DNA from: Planctomycetota bacterium
Lineage (GTDB): Bacteria > Planctomycetota > UBA1135 > GCA-002686595
Assembly (NCBI GenBank): GCA_009691855.1
Contig: SIAI01000019.1
Coordinates: forward strand, 1-64,000
Direction of reading: 5' to 3'
Length of the DNA stretch: 64,000 nucleotides
Position 1 is the first letter of the stretch, and each line of letters begins with the position of its first letter. Of the stretch, positions 32,014 to 42,771 are shown piece after piece. The translations under genes and the position numbers were made by a program. A model generated the notes under the pieces. It saw nothing but the letters and a program-made list of their open reading frames with translations, had not been told where the DNA came from and ran no database searches.

Positions 32014-33944
32014 TGCTGGCATTCCTTCTCGTTCTCGTCGGCGGGCCAGAGCTGCCCGCCTTCTTCTCCGATCACATGGTCTTGCAGCGCGAGACGCGCG
32101 CTCCGCTGTGGGGCCGCGCCGCGCCGAACGAGCACATCGAGGTGCGCGCCAGCTGGGACGCGGCGCACGCGCTCAGCGCCACGGCCGATGCCGCGGGCGA
32201 CTGGAAGGTCCAGCTCGCGACGCCCGCCGCCGGCGGGCCGTACGAGATCCGCCTCACCAGCTCCGCGGGCGAGCGCGTGCTGCGTGACGTGCTGGTGGGC
32301 GAGCTGTGGCTGGCCTCGGGCCAGTCGAACATGGAATGGACGCTAGGTCCGCGCGTGGGCAACGGCGTCGAGGGCTGGGAGGAGGTCGTGGGCAATGCGG
32401 GCGATCCGCTGCTGCGCCTGTTCGACGTCGAGAATGCGCTCACGCCCGCGCCACAGAGCGACCTGAAGGGCAGCTGGAGGGTGGCCGACGCCGAGAGCGC
32501 GGGCACCTTCAGCGCCTGCGCCTACTTCTTCGCGCGCAAGCTGCGCGCCGAGCTGGGCGTGCCGGTGGGCGTGATCAGCAGCGACTGGGGCGGCACGCCG
32601 GTCGAAGCCTGGACGCGCGCCTCGGCCCTGCGTCCGTACGCGGAGTTCGCCGAGGCCCTGGCGCTCGAAACGAGCTTCGCCAAGGACCCGGCCGCGGCCG
32701 AGCGCGGCTTCGAGGAGCGCACGCAGAGTTACTGGAAGCACGCCGATGAGCTCGATTCGTCGCTGGGCCTGGCCAACGCTTCGCAGCCGGCCTTCGACGA
32801 CAGCGCCTGGGTCGAGGTGTTGCTGCCCGCGCCCTTCGAGCAGCACGGCCTGGCCGACTTCGACGGCCTGGTGTGGTACCGCAACTCGATCAACGTGCCC
32901 GCCGACTGGGCCGGACAGCCGCTGCGGCTCGAACTCGGCGCGATCGACGATCGCGACACGGTGTACTGGAACGGCGAGCGCATCGGCGGACTCGAGCAGG
33001 ACGGCGAGTGGCAGACGCCACGCCGCTACACGATTCCGGGCGAGCAGGTCCGCGCCGGCATGCACTCGCTGGTCATCCGCGTGCTCGACACCGGCGGTCA
33101 GGGCGGCTTCAGCAGCGGCGTGGCGGACTTCAAGCTGCAGCCGGAGCAGCAGGAGGGCACGATGGTCCTGGCAGGACAGTGGCGCTGCAAGGCCGGCGCG
33201 CCAATGGCGAAGCTCGGCTGGCCGCCCGCGCGCGAGCCCTTCGGTCCCGGCTCGCCCAGCGTGCTGTGGAACGCGATGGTGGCGCCGCTCGTGCCCTGCG
33301 CGCTGCGCGGCGCGATCTGGTACCAGGGCGAGTCCAACATCGGCAACGCGCAGCAGTACGCGACGCTCTTCCCGGCCATGATTCGCGACTGGCGCGCGGC
33401 CTTCGGCCAGGGCGACTTCCCGTTCTATTTCGTGCAGATCGCGCCCTTCGACTACGGCGGCGACACGGGCCAGGCCGCGCATCTGCGCGACGTGCAGCGG
33501 CGCACGCTCGCCGTGTCCAACACGGGCATGGCCGTGACGATGGACATCGGCAATCCGGCCGACATCCACCCGCTGAAGAAGCGCGAGGTCGGCGAGCGGC
33601 TCGCGGCCTGGGCGCTGGCGCAGACCTACGCGCGCGGCGGCGAGTACAGCGGCCCGCTGTTCCGCGCGGCGAAACCCGAACGCGGCGCGCTGCACGTCGA
33701 GTTCGGGCACGCCGCGGGGCTGAGCTCGCGCGGCGCGCCCGTGCGGCACCTCCTGCTCGCCGGCGCGGACCGCGTGTTCCATCCGGCCGAGGGCCGCATC
33801 GAGGGCGAGGCCTTGATCGTTTCCTGCGGCGAGGTGAAGGAGCCCGTGGCCGTGCGCCTCGGCTGGGGTGCGGCCGACGAGACGAACCTGTGGAACGGCG
33901 CCGGCTTCCCGGCGGCGAGTTTCCGCAGCGACGACTGGCCGTGA
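32013..33944 (+). CDS. Sialate O-acetylesterase-like carbohydrate esterase
   Basis: 643 residues with an N-terminal signal (MLAFLLVLVGGPELP). The SGNH-type catalytic blocks are LWLASGQSNMEW (nucleophile Ser), WYQGESNIGNAQQY (oxyanion Gly/Asn) and NPADIHPLKKREVGERL (Asp-x-x-His). The opening FFSDHMVLQRE is diagnostic for this family. A galactose-binding-like beta insert lies near residues 255-370 (LVWYRNSINVPADWAGQPLRLELGA). Substrates are acetylated sialic acids or plant and algal glycans. The ATG overlaps the hydrolase stop (ATGA-type coupling). Confidence 0.92.
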   Translation: MLAFLLVLVGGPELPAFFSDHMVLQRETRAPLWGRAAPNEHIEVRASWDAAHALSATADAAGDWKVQLATPAAGGPYEIRLTSSAGERVLRDVLVGELWLASGQSNMEWTLGPRVGNGVEGWEEVVGNAGDPLLRLFDVENALTPAPQSDLKGSWRVADAESAGTFSACAYFFARKLRAELGVPVGVISSDWGGTPVEAWTRASALRPYAEFAEALALETSFAKDPAAAERGFEERTQSYWKHADELDSSLGLANASQPAFDDSAWVEVLLPAPFEQHGLADFDGLVWYRNSINVPADWAGQPLRLELGAIDDRDTVYWNGERIGGLEQDGEWQTPRRYTIPGEQVRAGMHSLVIRVLDTGGQGGFSSGVADFKLQPEQQEGTMVLAGQWRCKAGAPMAKLGWPPAREPFGPGSPSVLWNAMVAPLVPCALRGAIWYQGESNIGNAQQYATLFPAMIRDWRAAFGQGDFPFYFVQIAPFDYGGDTGQAAHLRDVQRRTLAVSNTGMAVTMDIGNPADIHPLKKREVGERLAAWALAQTYARGGEYSGPLFRAAKPERGALHVEFGHAAGLSSRGAPVRHLLLAGADRVFHPAEGRIEGEALIVSCGEVKEPVAVRLGWGAADETNLWNGAGFPAASFRSDDWP

Positions 33945-34055
33945 GCGCGTGGCGCGTGGCGCGCGGTCGGGGAGGCACCCTCGAGCGATGAATCCGCAGC
34001 GCGTCTGGCTCGTTGCGCTGCGCAGTGGCATTCTCTTCCGCCCGCGGGGAGCGCC

Positions 34056-34436
34056 ATGACGAAGAACAGCGACGTCGGCAAGATCGGTTGGTTCGACCTG
34101 ACCGTGGACGACGCCGAGCGCGTGCGCGACTTCTACCAGCAGGTCGTGGGCTGGAAGAGCGAGGGCGTCGACATGGGCGGCTACCAGGACTACTGCATGC
34201 TGCCCGAGGAGGGCGGACCGGTGGCCGGCGTGTGCCACGCGCGCGGCACGAACGAGGGCCTCCCGCCGCAGTGGCTGATGTACATCACGGTCGCGAACCT
34301 GGAGGCATCGCTGGCGAGCTGCCGCGCGCTCGGCGGCGAGGTCGTGCGCGGCGCGCGCGGCCTGGGCGGCCAGGGACGCTTCGCCATCGTCCGCGATCCG
34401 GCCGGCGCGGTGTGCGCCCTGTTCGAGAAGGCTTGA
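34056..34436 (+). CDS. VOC-family (glyoxalase/bleomycin-resistance-like) protein
   Basis: 126 residues, two beta-alpha-beta-beta-beta modules: IGWFDLTVDDAERVRDFYQQVVGWK and WLMYITVANLEASLASCRALGGEVV, ending in FAIVRDPAGAVCALFEK. The last block is the usual VOC ending with the metal Glu position replaced by CALFEK. The fold is secure; reaction or ligand is not predictable. It is followed after 4 bases by an SGNH hydrolase on the same strand. Confidence 0.9.
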   Translation: MTKNSDVGKIGWFDLTVDDAERVRDFYQQVVGWKSEGVDMGGYQDYCMLPEEGGPVAGVCHARGTNEGLPPQWLMYITVANLEASLASCRALGGEVVRGARGLGGQGRFAIVRDPAGAVCALFEKA

Positions 34437-34440
34437 ATCC

Positions 34441-35265
34441 ATGAGCACGATCCTCGTCGGCCTGTCGCTCACCCTGCTCTCGTTCCAGGCGCCCGCGGAG
34501 CGCGTACCCGATTCGGAGCGGCTCGCGCGCGTGGTCGTGATCGGCGCCAGCATGTCGGCCGGCTTCGGCGCGTCGCGCAGCTTCGGCGACGCGCTGGAGG
34601 CCTCGATCCGCGCGCCGCACAAGAAGGTGTCGAACTTCGCCAGCGAGCTGTTCTTCACCAATCCGCTGACCTTCGGCAAGCAGCAGGTCGGCTCCGCGCT
34701 CGACAGCGAAGCGACACTGGTGGTCGGGCTCGATTTCCTCTTCTGGTTCGGCTACGGCACGCTCGACGCGCGCGGCGGCCCGCTCGACAGCGAGGCCGAA
34801 CGCCTGGAGCTGCTGGAGCGCGGCCTGGCCTACCTGGCGGAGTTCGAGTGCCCGCTCTTGGTCGGCGACTTCCCCGACATGTCGGCTGCGGTCGGCAAGA
34901 TGCTCAGCGCCGCGCAGATGCCGGCCCGGTCCACGCTGCCGCTGCTCTCCAAGCGCGTACGCGAATGGGCCGCGGGGCGCGCGCACACCACCGTCGTGCC
35001 GCTGTCCGAGCTCGTGCTGCAGCTCGGCGCCAAGAGCGAGCTGCACATCGGCCGGCACTTCTTCCCGGCCGGCACGCAACTGTTGCAGCAGGACGAGCTG
35101 CACCCCACGCTGCAAGGCCTCGCGGCCTCGGCGCAGCTCGTGTGCGACGAGCTGATCCGGCTCGATCTCGCCAAGGAAGCCGACTTCGATTTCGAGCTCG
35201 CGGGCGTGTTCAAGAAGCTGGGCGCAGAGCTGCTCCCGGCCCCGGCGAAGAACGGCGTGCGCTGA
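34441..35265 (+). CDS. SGNH/GDSL-like hydrolase, secreted
   Basis: 274 residues with a signal peptide (TILVGLSLTLLSFQAPA). Block I is VVVIGASMSAGFG (Ser in GASM in place of GDS), block V is QDELHPTLQGLAASA (Asp-x-x-His), and a Gly and an Asn in between (FASELFFTN) may build the oxyanion hole. The divergence of block I makes it an outlying member. It probably cleaves an ester outside the cytoplasm. Confidence 0.75.
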   Translation: MSTILVGLSLTLLSFQAPAERVPDSERLARVVVIGASMSAGFGASRSFGDALEASIRAPHKKVSNFASELFFTNPLTFGKQQVGSALDSEATLVVGLDFLFWFGYGTLDARGGPLDSEAERLELLERGLAYLAEFECPLLVGDFPDMSAAVGKMLSAAQMPARSTLPLLSKRVREWAAGRAHTTVVPLSELVLQLGAKSELHIGRHFFPAGTQLLQQDELHPTLQGLAASAQLVCDELIRLDLAKEADFDFELAGVFKKLGAELLPAPAKNGVR

Positions 35266-35290
35266 GCGCGAGTGCCTCGCGCTCGGGCGC

Positions 35291-36178
35291 TCACACCGCC
35301 GCGGGTTCGGGTTTGCCGAGCAGCTCGCGCAAGGCCGGCTCGAGCGTGGGGTAGGCAAAGCGGAAGCCGGCCTCCTGCGCGCGGCGCGGCAGCACGCGCT
35401 GACCCGTGAGCAGGACATCGGCCACCTCGCCCAGCGCCAGGCGCAGGAGCGGCGCGGGCGCGGGCAAGAGCGCCGGCCGGTGCAGCACGTGGCCGAGCGT
35501 GCGCGCGAGCTCGGCCATGGTCACGGGGGTCGGCGCCGTGCCATTGAAGGCGCCCGCGGCCTTGGGTTGCTCGAGCAACCACAGGATCAGGGCGCACAGA
35601 TCGTCGAGGTGGATCCACGAGACCCACTGCTTCCCGTTGCCCAGCGGTCCGCCGAGGCCCAGGCGGAAGGGCGGCAGCATCTTGGACAGCGCGCCGCCGT
35701 TCCGGCCCAGGACGACGCCGGTGCGCAGGAGCGCGGTGCGCACGCCGGCCTCGAGCGCTTCCTCGGCCGCCTCCTCCCACTCCGCGCACAGCTCGGCCAG
35801 GAACCCGGAGCCGCGCGGGGAGCGCTCGTCGAGCTCGCGCGCGTCGCTCGCGCCGTACCAGCCCACCGCCGAGGCGGACAGGAACACGCCTGGGCGGTGA
35901 ACGGCGGCGAGCTTCGCCAGCGCCCGCGTGGTGTCGGTGCGGCTGGCGCGCAGGAGCTTCTTGCGCGGCGCCGTCCAGCGCCCGGCGAACAGGTTCTCGC
36001 CGGCCAGATGCACGATCGCGTCCGCCGCGCGCACGCCGAGTTCGAGCCCTTCGCTCGACCAGTCGTAGGCCGCGCCCGGGCCACGCCCGAGGGTGAGCGG
36101 CTCGTGGCCACGCTCGCGCAGGCGGCGCGCCAGCTGGCTGCCCACGAACCCGCTCGCCCCGCTGAGCAGCACTCTCAT
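35291..36178 (-). CDS. TIGR01777-family NAD(P)-binding epimerase-like oxidoreductase
   Basis: 295 residues. Extended SDR with GASGFVGSQLARRL (nucleotide-binding GxxGxxG), AIVHLAGENLFAGRWT, the substrate-site SASAVGWYG (Ser and Tyr), TGVVLGRNGGALSKMLPPF and the C-terminal DUF1731-like FRFAYPTLEPALREL. These wordings are typical of YfcH/TIGR01777 proteins. Substrate unknown. The start overlaps the GbsR-type gene stop by 4 bp (ATGA), so both are one operon. Confidence 0.92.
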   Translation of the reverse strand: MRVLLSGASGFVGSQLARRLRERGHEPLTLGRGPGAAYDWSSEGLELGVRAADAIVHLAGENLFAGRWTAPRKKLLRASRTDTTRALAKLAAVHRPGVFLSASAVGWYGASDARELDERSPRGSGFLAELCAEWEEAAEEALEAGVRTALLRTGVVLGRNGGALSKMLPPFRLGLGGPLGNGKQWVSWIHLDDLCALILWLLEQPKAAGAFNGTAPTPVTMAELARTLGHVLHRPALLPAPAPLLRLALGEVADVLLTGQRVLPRRAQEAGFRFAYPTLEPALRELLGKPEPAAV

Positions 36179-36720
36179 CGCTTGCCTTCCTTCTTGCCGC
36201 GCCGGCGCTGCGCCGAGGCGACCAGCACCTTCAGTCCGAGCTTCTGCACCAACCCGCCCTTCAGGAAAGACTCGGCCATCGCGTCGGCCATGCCCACCAG
36301 GGCCTCGATCGAGCGCAGGCGCTCGCGGAACACCTCGGCCTCGGCCGAGCGCTGGCCGTCGAGCTCGCCGATCCAGCCGCGCAGGCGCGCCAGCAGCGGA
36401 TCCCACTCGCGGCGCTTGCGCATCTCTACGATGTTGCGGATGGCCAGCTCGAGGTCGGTCTCGGGGCGATAGACGACCTGGCGCGAACCCGGAGAGCGTT
36501 CGACGTGCACCAGGCCCCAGTCGCGCAGCTCGCGCGCGGCCATGCTGACCGCGCCGCGGCTCATCTCCAGGCCCTCCACGATCGCGTCGGCGTTGCAGGC
36601 CTGCGGCTGCGAGATCAGCCAGGCATAGACGCGCGCCGTGGCGGGGGGGATGCCCCAGTAGGAACCCAGGCTGCCCCAGAACTGCACGAAGTCGTGGCGG
36701 ATGGAGGCGCTGTCGCTCAT
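36175..36720 (-). CDS. GbsR/MarR-family transcriptional regulator
   Basis: 181 residues from ATG 36720. Winged helix-turn-helix: WGIPPATARVYAWLISQPQACN, then ADAIVEGLEMSRGAVSMAARELRDWGLVHVERSPGSRQVVYRP, followed by a helical dimerisation region (WDPLLARLRGWIGELD). The opening FVQFWGSLGSYWG is characteristic of GbsR-type regulators. A frame extension upstream to 36759 is unlikely to be translated. It is coupled to the TIGR01777 gene and may control it. Confidence 0.88.
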   Translation of the reverse strand: MSDSASIRHDFVQFWGSLGSYWGIPPATARVYAWLISQPQACNADAIVEGLEMSRGAVSMAARELRDWGLVHVERSPGSRQVVYRPETDLELAIRNIVEMRKRREWDPLLARLRGWIGELDGQRSAEAEVFRERLRSIEALVGMADAMAESFLKGGLVQKLGLKVLVASAQRRRGKKEGKR

Positions 36721-36786
36721 GGCCCGTCCGAGGCTATCTGCCCAGGCACGAACTTTCAATAGTTTCTGAAAGTACGAGCTACCCCT

Positions 36787-36862
36787 GGGAGCGCCGGGCT
36801 CCAGCCCGGCTCCGCTCCTGCCCGCCCGAAGAGGAAGAGCCGGGCTGGAGCCCGGCGCTCCC
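36787..36862. repeat. Perfect 26-bp inverted repeat, REP-like or terminator
   Basis: The arms at 36787-36812 and 36837-36862 are exact reverse complements (start GGGAGCGCCGGGCTCCAGCC), with a 24-nt loop. The arm core CCGGGCTCCAGCCCGG is itself palindromic. It lies between the end of the left OppF gene (36878) and the GbsR-type start (36720), so it may end the left Opp transcript. Its length and nested palindromy suggest a dispersed REP-type element instead of a simple terminator. Confidence 0.75.
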
Positions 36863-36877
36863 GGGGGGAGCCTCGGC

Positions 36878-37671
<794 letters not shown>

Positions 37672-37675
<4 letters not shown>

Positions 37676-38667
37676 GCGTGCGCCTCCGCCACGAGCCGCG
37701 CGACCTCGAGGCAGGCCGAGCGCCGGCCGCTCGCGCCGCGGACCTCGGCCAGCTCGGGCACGCGCAGCCTGCAGCCCTCCTGCACGAAGGCGCAGCGCGG
37801 ATGGAAGGCGCAGCCGGCGGGGCGCGCGCCGGCGTCCGGGGGCTGGCCGGGGATCGAGGGCAGCGGGAACGAGAGCGCGCCGTCGAGGCGCGGGGAGCTG
37901 GCCAGCAGGCCGCGCGTGTAGGGGTGGAGCGCGCGGCGGAAAAGCTCGTCGGTGCGCGCGCTCTCGACCGTGCGCCCGGCGTACAGCACCTGCACGCGGT
38001 CGGCGAACTCGGCCACGCGCTCCAGGTCGTGCGAGATCAGCACCACGGCCATGCCGTTCTTGTGCGCGAGCGCGCGCAGGAGCTCGAGCACGGAGCGCTG
38101 CAGCGCCGAATCGAGCGCGGTGGTGGGCTCGTCCGCGAACAGCAGCGCCGGGCGCAGCAGCACGGCCATGGCGATCAGCACGCGCTGGCGCATGCCGCCC
38201 GAGAGCTCGTGCGGGTAGGCGGCCAGGATGCGGTCCGCGTCCAGCAAGCCAACCTCGGCCAGGGCCGCCGCGGCGCGCGCGGGGGCCGCGCGCTTCGCCG
38301 CCGGCTCGTGGGCCTCGATCACTTCGGTGAGCTGGCGTCCGATGGTCAGCAGCGGGTGCAGCGCGCTGAGCGGATCCTGGAACACGATCGAGAGCGCGCG
38401 TCCGCGCAGCGCGCGCAGCTCGCCCTCGTCCAGGCGCAGGAGATTGCGCTGCTGGAAGAACGCGCGCCCCGTGACCACGCGCCCCGGCGCGGGCACCAGG
38501 CCGAGCACCGCCAAAGCCGTGAGCGTCTTGCCCGAGCCCGACTCGCCCACCAGCGCCAGGGTCTCGCCGGCGGCGACATCGAAGGACACGCCGTCCACCG
38601 CGCGCACGAAGCCCCGGGGCGTGGGGAACTCGATCGCCAGGTCGTGCACGGAAAGCACCGCGCCCAT
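37672..38667 (-). CDS. Oligopeptide/dipeptide ABC transporter ATPase (OppD/DppD type), left operon
   Basis: 331 residues. Walker A is [17 protein letters not shown], the Q-loop is [15 protein letters not shown], the signature is [19 protein letters not shown], Walker B is [12 protein letters not shown], and the H-loop is ISHDLERV. The C-terminal extension has the oligopeptide-type Cys pattern ([21 protein letters not shown]), which holds a 4Fe-4S cluster in OppD/DppD proteins, and [13 protein letters not shown]. The start ATG 38667 overlaps the OppC stop. Confidence 0.93.
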
Positions 38668-40052
38668 CAGCGTCCTCCCAGCCGCGGATCGAGCGCGTCG
38701 CGCAGGCCGTCGCCGAGCACGTTGAGCGCCAGCAGCGTCGAACCCAGGAACAGCGCCGGACCGAGCACCAGCCACCACGCGGTGGCCAGCGGATTGAGCG
38801 CGTCCATCGCGTCCGCGGCGAGCAGGCCCCAGGACACGTCGGGCGGCTCGACGCCGAGCCCCAGGAACGACAGGAAGGCCTCGTACAGCATCACCGCCGG
38901 CAGGGTCAGCGTCAGGTACACGGCCACGAGCCCGGAGAGGTGCGGCAGGATGTGACTGAGCAGGACGCGCGTGTGCGAGGCGCCGAGCGCGCGCGCGGCG
39001 AGCACGAACTCCTGGTTGCGCAGCGATAGCACCTGGCCGCGCACGACGCGCGCCATGGTCAGCCAGGTGACCAGCCCGAGCACCACGAAGAAGGCCGTCA
39101 TGCGCCCGATGCCGAGCTCGGCGAGCTCCGCGCGGTACTCGCCCAGCAGCGTGATCACGAAGATGACCACGAACAGGAACGGGATCGAGTACAAGACGTC
39201 GATCAGGCGCATCATGCGCTCGTCCGTGCGCCCGCCGAAGTAGCCCGCTACGGCGCCGTAGCTCACGCCGACCAGCACCGAGACGAGGCCCCCGCACAGC
39301 GCCACCAGCAGCGACACGCGGCTGCCGAACACCAGGCGCGCCAAAAGGTCGCGGCCCTTGGCGTCGCTGCCGAGCCAGGGGCCCAGCTGGTAGAAACCGA
39401 ACACGGCGTGGCGCTTGGCCACCAGCCAGCGATCGAAGCGCGACAGCGCTCCGTAGCCGTCCTGCGCGCTCACGCTGGCGAGTTCGACGCCCGCGTCGCC
39501 GCCGCCGCGCAGATGCAGCTTGCCGTCCTGGGTCTGGCTGGCGAGCTCGGAGCGCAGGCGCGCCTCGAGGTCCGCGCCGCGCGCCGGATCGAGCGCCGCG
39601 CGGTACAAAAGGGCCAGCTCGAGCGCCTCGGTCTCCTCGCGCGCGCCGCTGCGGAAGACGCGCGCCGTCTCGCCCGTCAGGCCGCGCACGAGCGCGACCA
39701 GCGTCTGCTCGGTGCGCACCAGGAACTCGCGCGAGCGCGGCGCCTCCAGCAGGCGGAAGCGCAGCGATACGCGGTGCGCCCAGCGCGGGTCGCCGGACGA
39801 ACCCAGGGCCGGCGGGCGCGGCGCGTCGGCGAGGTGCATGACCTGTGGCGAGGCCAGCGGCACGAAGGGCGCGAACAGGGAAGCGAGCCCGAGCGCGCCC
39901 AGGAACAGTGCGCACACGAGCGCCGCGCGGTCGCGCCGCAGGCGCCGCAGCGTCTCGCGCGCCAGGCTCGAGCCGCGCCCGCTCTTGGCCTCGGCCAGCA
40001 GTGCCAGGCGCGGGTCGCCTTTCGCCGGCGCGCTCGCGGTCTGGGCGCTCAC
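38667..40052 (-). CDS. Peptide ABC transporter permease (OppC type) with large insertion, left operon
   Basis: 461 residues from GTG 40052. After the first helix ([20 protein letters not shown]) comes an insertion of roughly 150 residues, absent from standard OppC (about 300 residues). Then comes the canonical [19 protein letters not shown], five more helices and the EAA-like loop ([24 protein letters not shown]) that contacts the ATPases. The insertion should lie on the periplasmic side by topology, and might contact the binding protein. Overlaps OppB by 4 bp. Confidence 0.88.
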   Translation of the reverse strand: MSAQTASAPAKGDPRLALLAEAKSGRGSSLARETLRRLRRDRAALVCALFLGALGLASLFAPFVPLASPQVMHLADAPRPPALGSSGDPRWAHRVSLRFRLLEAPRSREFLVRTEQTLVALVRGLTGETARVFRSGAREETEALELALLYRAALDPARGADLEARLRSELASQTQDGKLHLRGGGDAGVELASVSAQDGYGALSRFDRWLVAKRHAVFGFYQLGPWLGSDAKGRDLLARLVFGSRVSLLVALCGGLVSVLVGVSYGAVAGYFGGRTDERMMRLIDVLYSIPFLFVVIFVITLLGEYRAELAELGIGRMTAFFVVLGLVTWLTMARVVRGQVLSLRNQEFVLAARALGASHTRVLLSHILPHLSGLVAVYLTLTLPAVMLYEAFLSFLGLGVEPPDVSWGLLAADAMDALNPLATAWWLVLGPALFLGSTLLALNVLGDGLRDALDPRLGGR

Positions 40053-41038
40053 GTCGCCTCCGCCAGCTCGATGCGCGGGTCGAGCAGCGTGTACACCACG
40101 TCCACCAGCGTGTTCAGCGCGTAGACCAGCACCGTGTAGCAGAGCGTGACGCCCATGGCCAAGGTGTAGTCGCGGTTGAGCGCGCTGTTCACGAAGTGCG
40201 TGCCCACGCCGGGGATGGCGAAGATCTTCTCGACCACGAGCGAGCCCGTGAGGATCCCGGCCGTCGCCGGGCCAAGGTAGCTGACGACCGGCAGCACGCC
40301 CGCGCGCAGCGCGTGCCGCAGCAGCACCGTGCGCGCGGACAGGCCCTTGGCGCGCGCGGTGCGGATGTAGTCCTGCGACAGCACCTCGAGCATCCCCGCG
40401 CGCGTCAGCCGCGCGATCGTGGCCGCGAAGGGCGCGCCCAGCACGCAGGCCGGCAGCACGAGGTGCCGCAGGTCGCCCCAGCCGGCGGGCGGGAGCCAGC
40501 GCAGGGCAAAACAGAACAGCAGGATCATCAGGCCGGCGACGACGAAGCTCGGCAAGGCGATGCCGAGCGTGGCCACGACGCGCACGACGAGGTCGAGCGC
40601 GCTGCCGCGCTTCACGGCCGAGACGATGCCGACCGCCAGACCGACGACCAGCGCCCAGGCCAGGGCAAGCGCGCCGAGCGTGGCCGAGATCGGCAGCGCC
40701 TGGGAGAGCACGTCGCCCACGCTGAAGTCGCGGTACCTGAAGGACGGGCCGAAATCGAGCGCCAGCACGCCGCCGAAGGGCGCGCTGCCATCGCCGCCGA
40801 GCACGCGCGCGCCGTGCGCCCCGAGGTTCAGCGGTCCGACGTAGGCCAGGTACTGCTTCCAGATCGGCCAGTCGAGGTGGTAGCGCTCGGCCAGGGCCTG
40901 CTCGACCGCGGGGTGCAGCGCGCGCTCGCTCGAGAACGGGCCGCCGCGCACGCCGCGCATCAGCGCGAACGACAGCGTCACCACCGCCCACACCGTGATC
41001 ACGAACCACAGCGCGCGGCGCAGCAGGAAGCGCATCAT
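40049..41038 (-). CDS. Peptide ABC transporter permease (OppB type), left operon
   Basis: 329 residues. The opening RRALWFVITVWAVVTLSFALMR and the ALAERYHLDWPIWKQYLAYVGPLNL segment are OppB-like, followed by permease helices and the EAA loop (DYIRTARAKGLSARTVLLRHALR), ending VVYTLLDPRIELAE. A short extra segment (GAHGARVLGGDGSAPFGG) separates the first periplasmic loop from GVLALDFGPSF. ATG 41038 overlaps the stop of the binding-protein gene. Forms the transport channel with OppC. Confidence 0.92.
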   Translation of the reverse strand: MMRFLLRRALWFVITVWAVVTLSFALMRGVRGGPFSSERALHPAVEQALAERYHLDWPIWKQYLAYVGPLNLGAHGARVLGGDGSAPFGGVLALDFGPSFRYRDFSVGDVLSQALPISATLGALALAWALVVGLAVGIVSAVKRGSALDLVVRVVATLGIALPSFVVAGLMILLFCFALRWLPPAGWGDLRHLVLPACVLGAPFAATIARLTRAGMLEVLSQDYIRTARAKGLSARTVLLRHALRAGVLPVVSYLGPATAGILTGSLVVEKIFAIPGVGTHFVNSALNRDYTLAMGVTLCYTVLVYALNTLVDVVYTLLDPRIELAEAT

Positions 41039-42771
41039 CGCGCGCGCTTCTTCCCGCGGCGTTCAGGGGCGGGCGCGTCGGGCTCGGTCGCGCTCGGCGC
41101 CGGCCGCTTCCAGCGCCAGAACTTCGGCGGGTGCGTGTCCTGCACGTTGGCGAAGAAGCCGTCCAGGCGCGGGTTCACCAGGTTCTGGCTCACGTAGCTG
41201 TAGATGGGCAGGATCGGGAGCTCCTCCAGCAGCAGCGCCTCGGCCTGGGCCAGGAGCGTCGCGCGGCGCGCGGGCTCCAGCTCGCGCGCGGCCTCGCCTA
41301 CGAGCCCGTCGTAGCGCTCGTTTCGCCAGCCGGTGCGGTTGTTCTCGCCGCCGCCCACGAACACCTCGAGGAAATTGTTCGCGTCCGCATAGTCGCCGAT
41401 CCAGGACGAGCGCGAGAGCTGGTAGCGCAGGTTGTGCTGCGAATCGAGGTAGCTCTTCCACTCCTGGTTCAGCAGCTTCACCTCGAGCCCGAGCGCGCTC
41501 GTCCAGCCGGCGGCGACCACCTCGGCGATGTCGCGGTGCGTCTCGGAGGTGTTGAACAGGATCTCGAGCACGGGCAGCGGGTGCTGCGGGCCGTAGCCGG
41601 CCTCGGCCAAGAGCGCGCGCGCCTCGGCGCGGTCGCGCTCCAGCGCCGTCTCGTCGTCGCCGGCATGGAGCATCTCGGCGCGCGCGTAGCCCGGCAGCGA
41701 GGGCGGCGTCACCGACCAGCTGGGCAGCTCGCCCTTCTGCAGGATGCGCTCGCAGAGCGCCCGCCGATCGATGCTGAGCGCCAGCGCGCGCCGCACGCGG
41801 CGGTCGTCGAGCGGGGGCTGGGTGACGTTCACGCGGTAGAAGTAGGTCGCCAGGTAGGGCGCGGGCGTGAAGTCGGCGCGCTTGCGCAGCTCGGGCACGA
41901 GCGCGGTCGGCACGCGGTCGATCCAGTCCACGTCGCCGGCGAGATACAGGTTGAGCCCGGTGCCGATGTGCTCGACGGCCAGCACGTCGATGCTGCGCAG
42001 GGCGACGTTCGCGGCGTCCCAGTACTCCGGGTTCTTGGCCAGGCGCAGGCGGTCGTTGACGCGCCGCTCGATCAGCTTGTAGGGCCCGTTCGAGACCAGG
42101 TTGCCGGGGCGCATCCACTCGCTCTGCCAGCTCTCGGGGAAGCGCTCCTGGAAGTGCTCCAGCGATTTCCTGCGCACGGGGAACAGCGGGTGGAAGCTGG
42201 TCAGCGCCAGGAAGTACGGCGTGGGCCGCGCGAGCTCGACCACCAGCGTGCGCGCATCGCTGGCGCGCAAGCCGACCGCCGCCCAGCGCGCCTCGCGCTC
42301 GTCCGCGCTCGCCGCGGCGTAGGCCTCGGCCCCGCGCACGCAGTGCAGCAGCGCGGCGTAGGGCGCGGCCGTGGCGGGCTCGAGCAGGCGCCGCCAGGAG
42401 TACAGGAAGTCCTCGGCCGTGAGCGGCTCGCCGTTGCTCCAGCGCGCCGCGCGCAGGTGGAAGGTCCAGGTGAGCCCGTCGGGCGCGAGCTCCCAGGCTT
42501 CGGCGACGCCCGGGAGCGCTTCCAGCGTCTGCGGGTGCTTCACCGTGAGCCCCTCGAACAGCGCGTCGGCCACGCGGCCCTCGGCCTGCCCGCTGATCGC
42601 CGCCGGATCGAGGCTGGTGACCTCCGCGCCGTTGTTGAACACGAAGTCGGCGCGCTCGAGGCGCGCGCGTCGCGCCAGGCCGAGCAGTGCCAAACCAACC
42701 GGCAGGACGAGCGCCAGGGCCAGGAGGCGCTGCACTCGACTGCGTCCTGCCTGTGAGCCGCTCCTGGACAT
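41035..42771 (-). CDS. Peptide-binding protein of ABC importer (SBP family 5), left operon
   Basis: 578 residues. The signal region (RLLALALVLPVGLALLG) is followed by the family-5 solute-binding body: GAEVTSLDPAAISG, VADALFEGLTV, WTFHLRAARWSNGEPLTAEDFLYSWRR, NGPYKLIERRVNDRLRLAKNPEYWD, ALALSIDRRALCERI and NRTGWRNERYDGLV. Closest in style to OppA. The C-terminal tail is rich in Pro, Arg and Lys. It is the first gene of the left operon and divergent to the right operon across a 244-bp control region. Confidence 0.93.
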   Translation of the reverse strand: MSRSGSQAGRSRVQRLLALALVLPVGLALLGLARRARLERADFVFNNGAEVTSLDPAAISGQAEGRVADALFEGLTVKHPQTLEALPGVAEAWELAPDGLTWTFHLRAARWSNGEPLTAEDFLYSWRRLLEPATAAPYAALLHCVRGAEAYAAASADEREARWAAVGLRASDARTLVVELARPTPYFLALTSFHPLFPVRRKSLEHFQERFPESWQSEWMRPGNLVSNGPYKLIERRVNDRLRLAKNPEYWDAANVALRSIDVLAVEHIGTGLNLYLAGDVDWIDRVPTALVPELRKRADFTPAPYLATYFYRVNVTQPPLDDRRVRRALALSIDRRALCERILQKGELPSWSVTPPSLPGYARAEMLHAGDDETALERDRAEARALLAEAGYGPQHPLPVLEILFNTSETHRDIAEVVAAGWTSALGLEVKLLNQEWKSYLDSQHNLRYQLSRSSWIGDYADANNFLEVFVGGGENNRTGWRNERYDGLVGEAARELEPARRATLLAQAEALLLEELPILPIYSYVSQNLVNPRLDGFFANVQDTHPPKFWRWKRPAPSATEPDAPAPERRGKKRAR

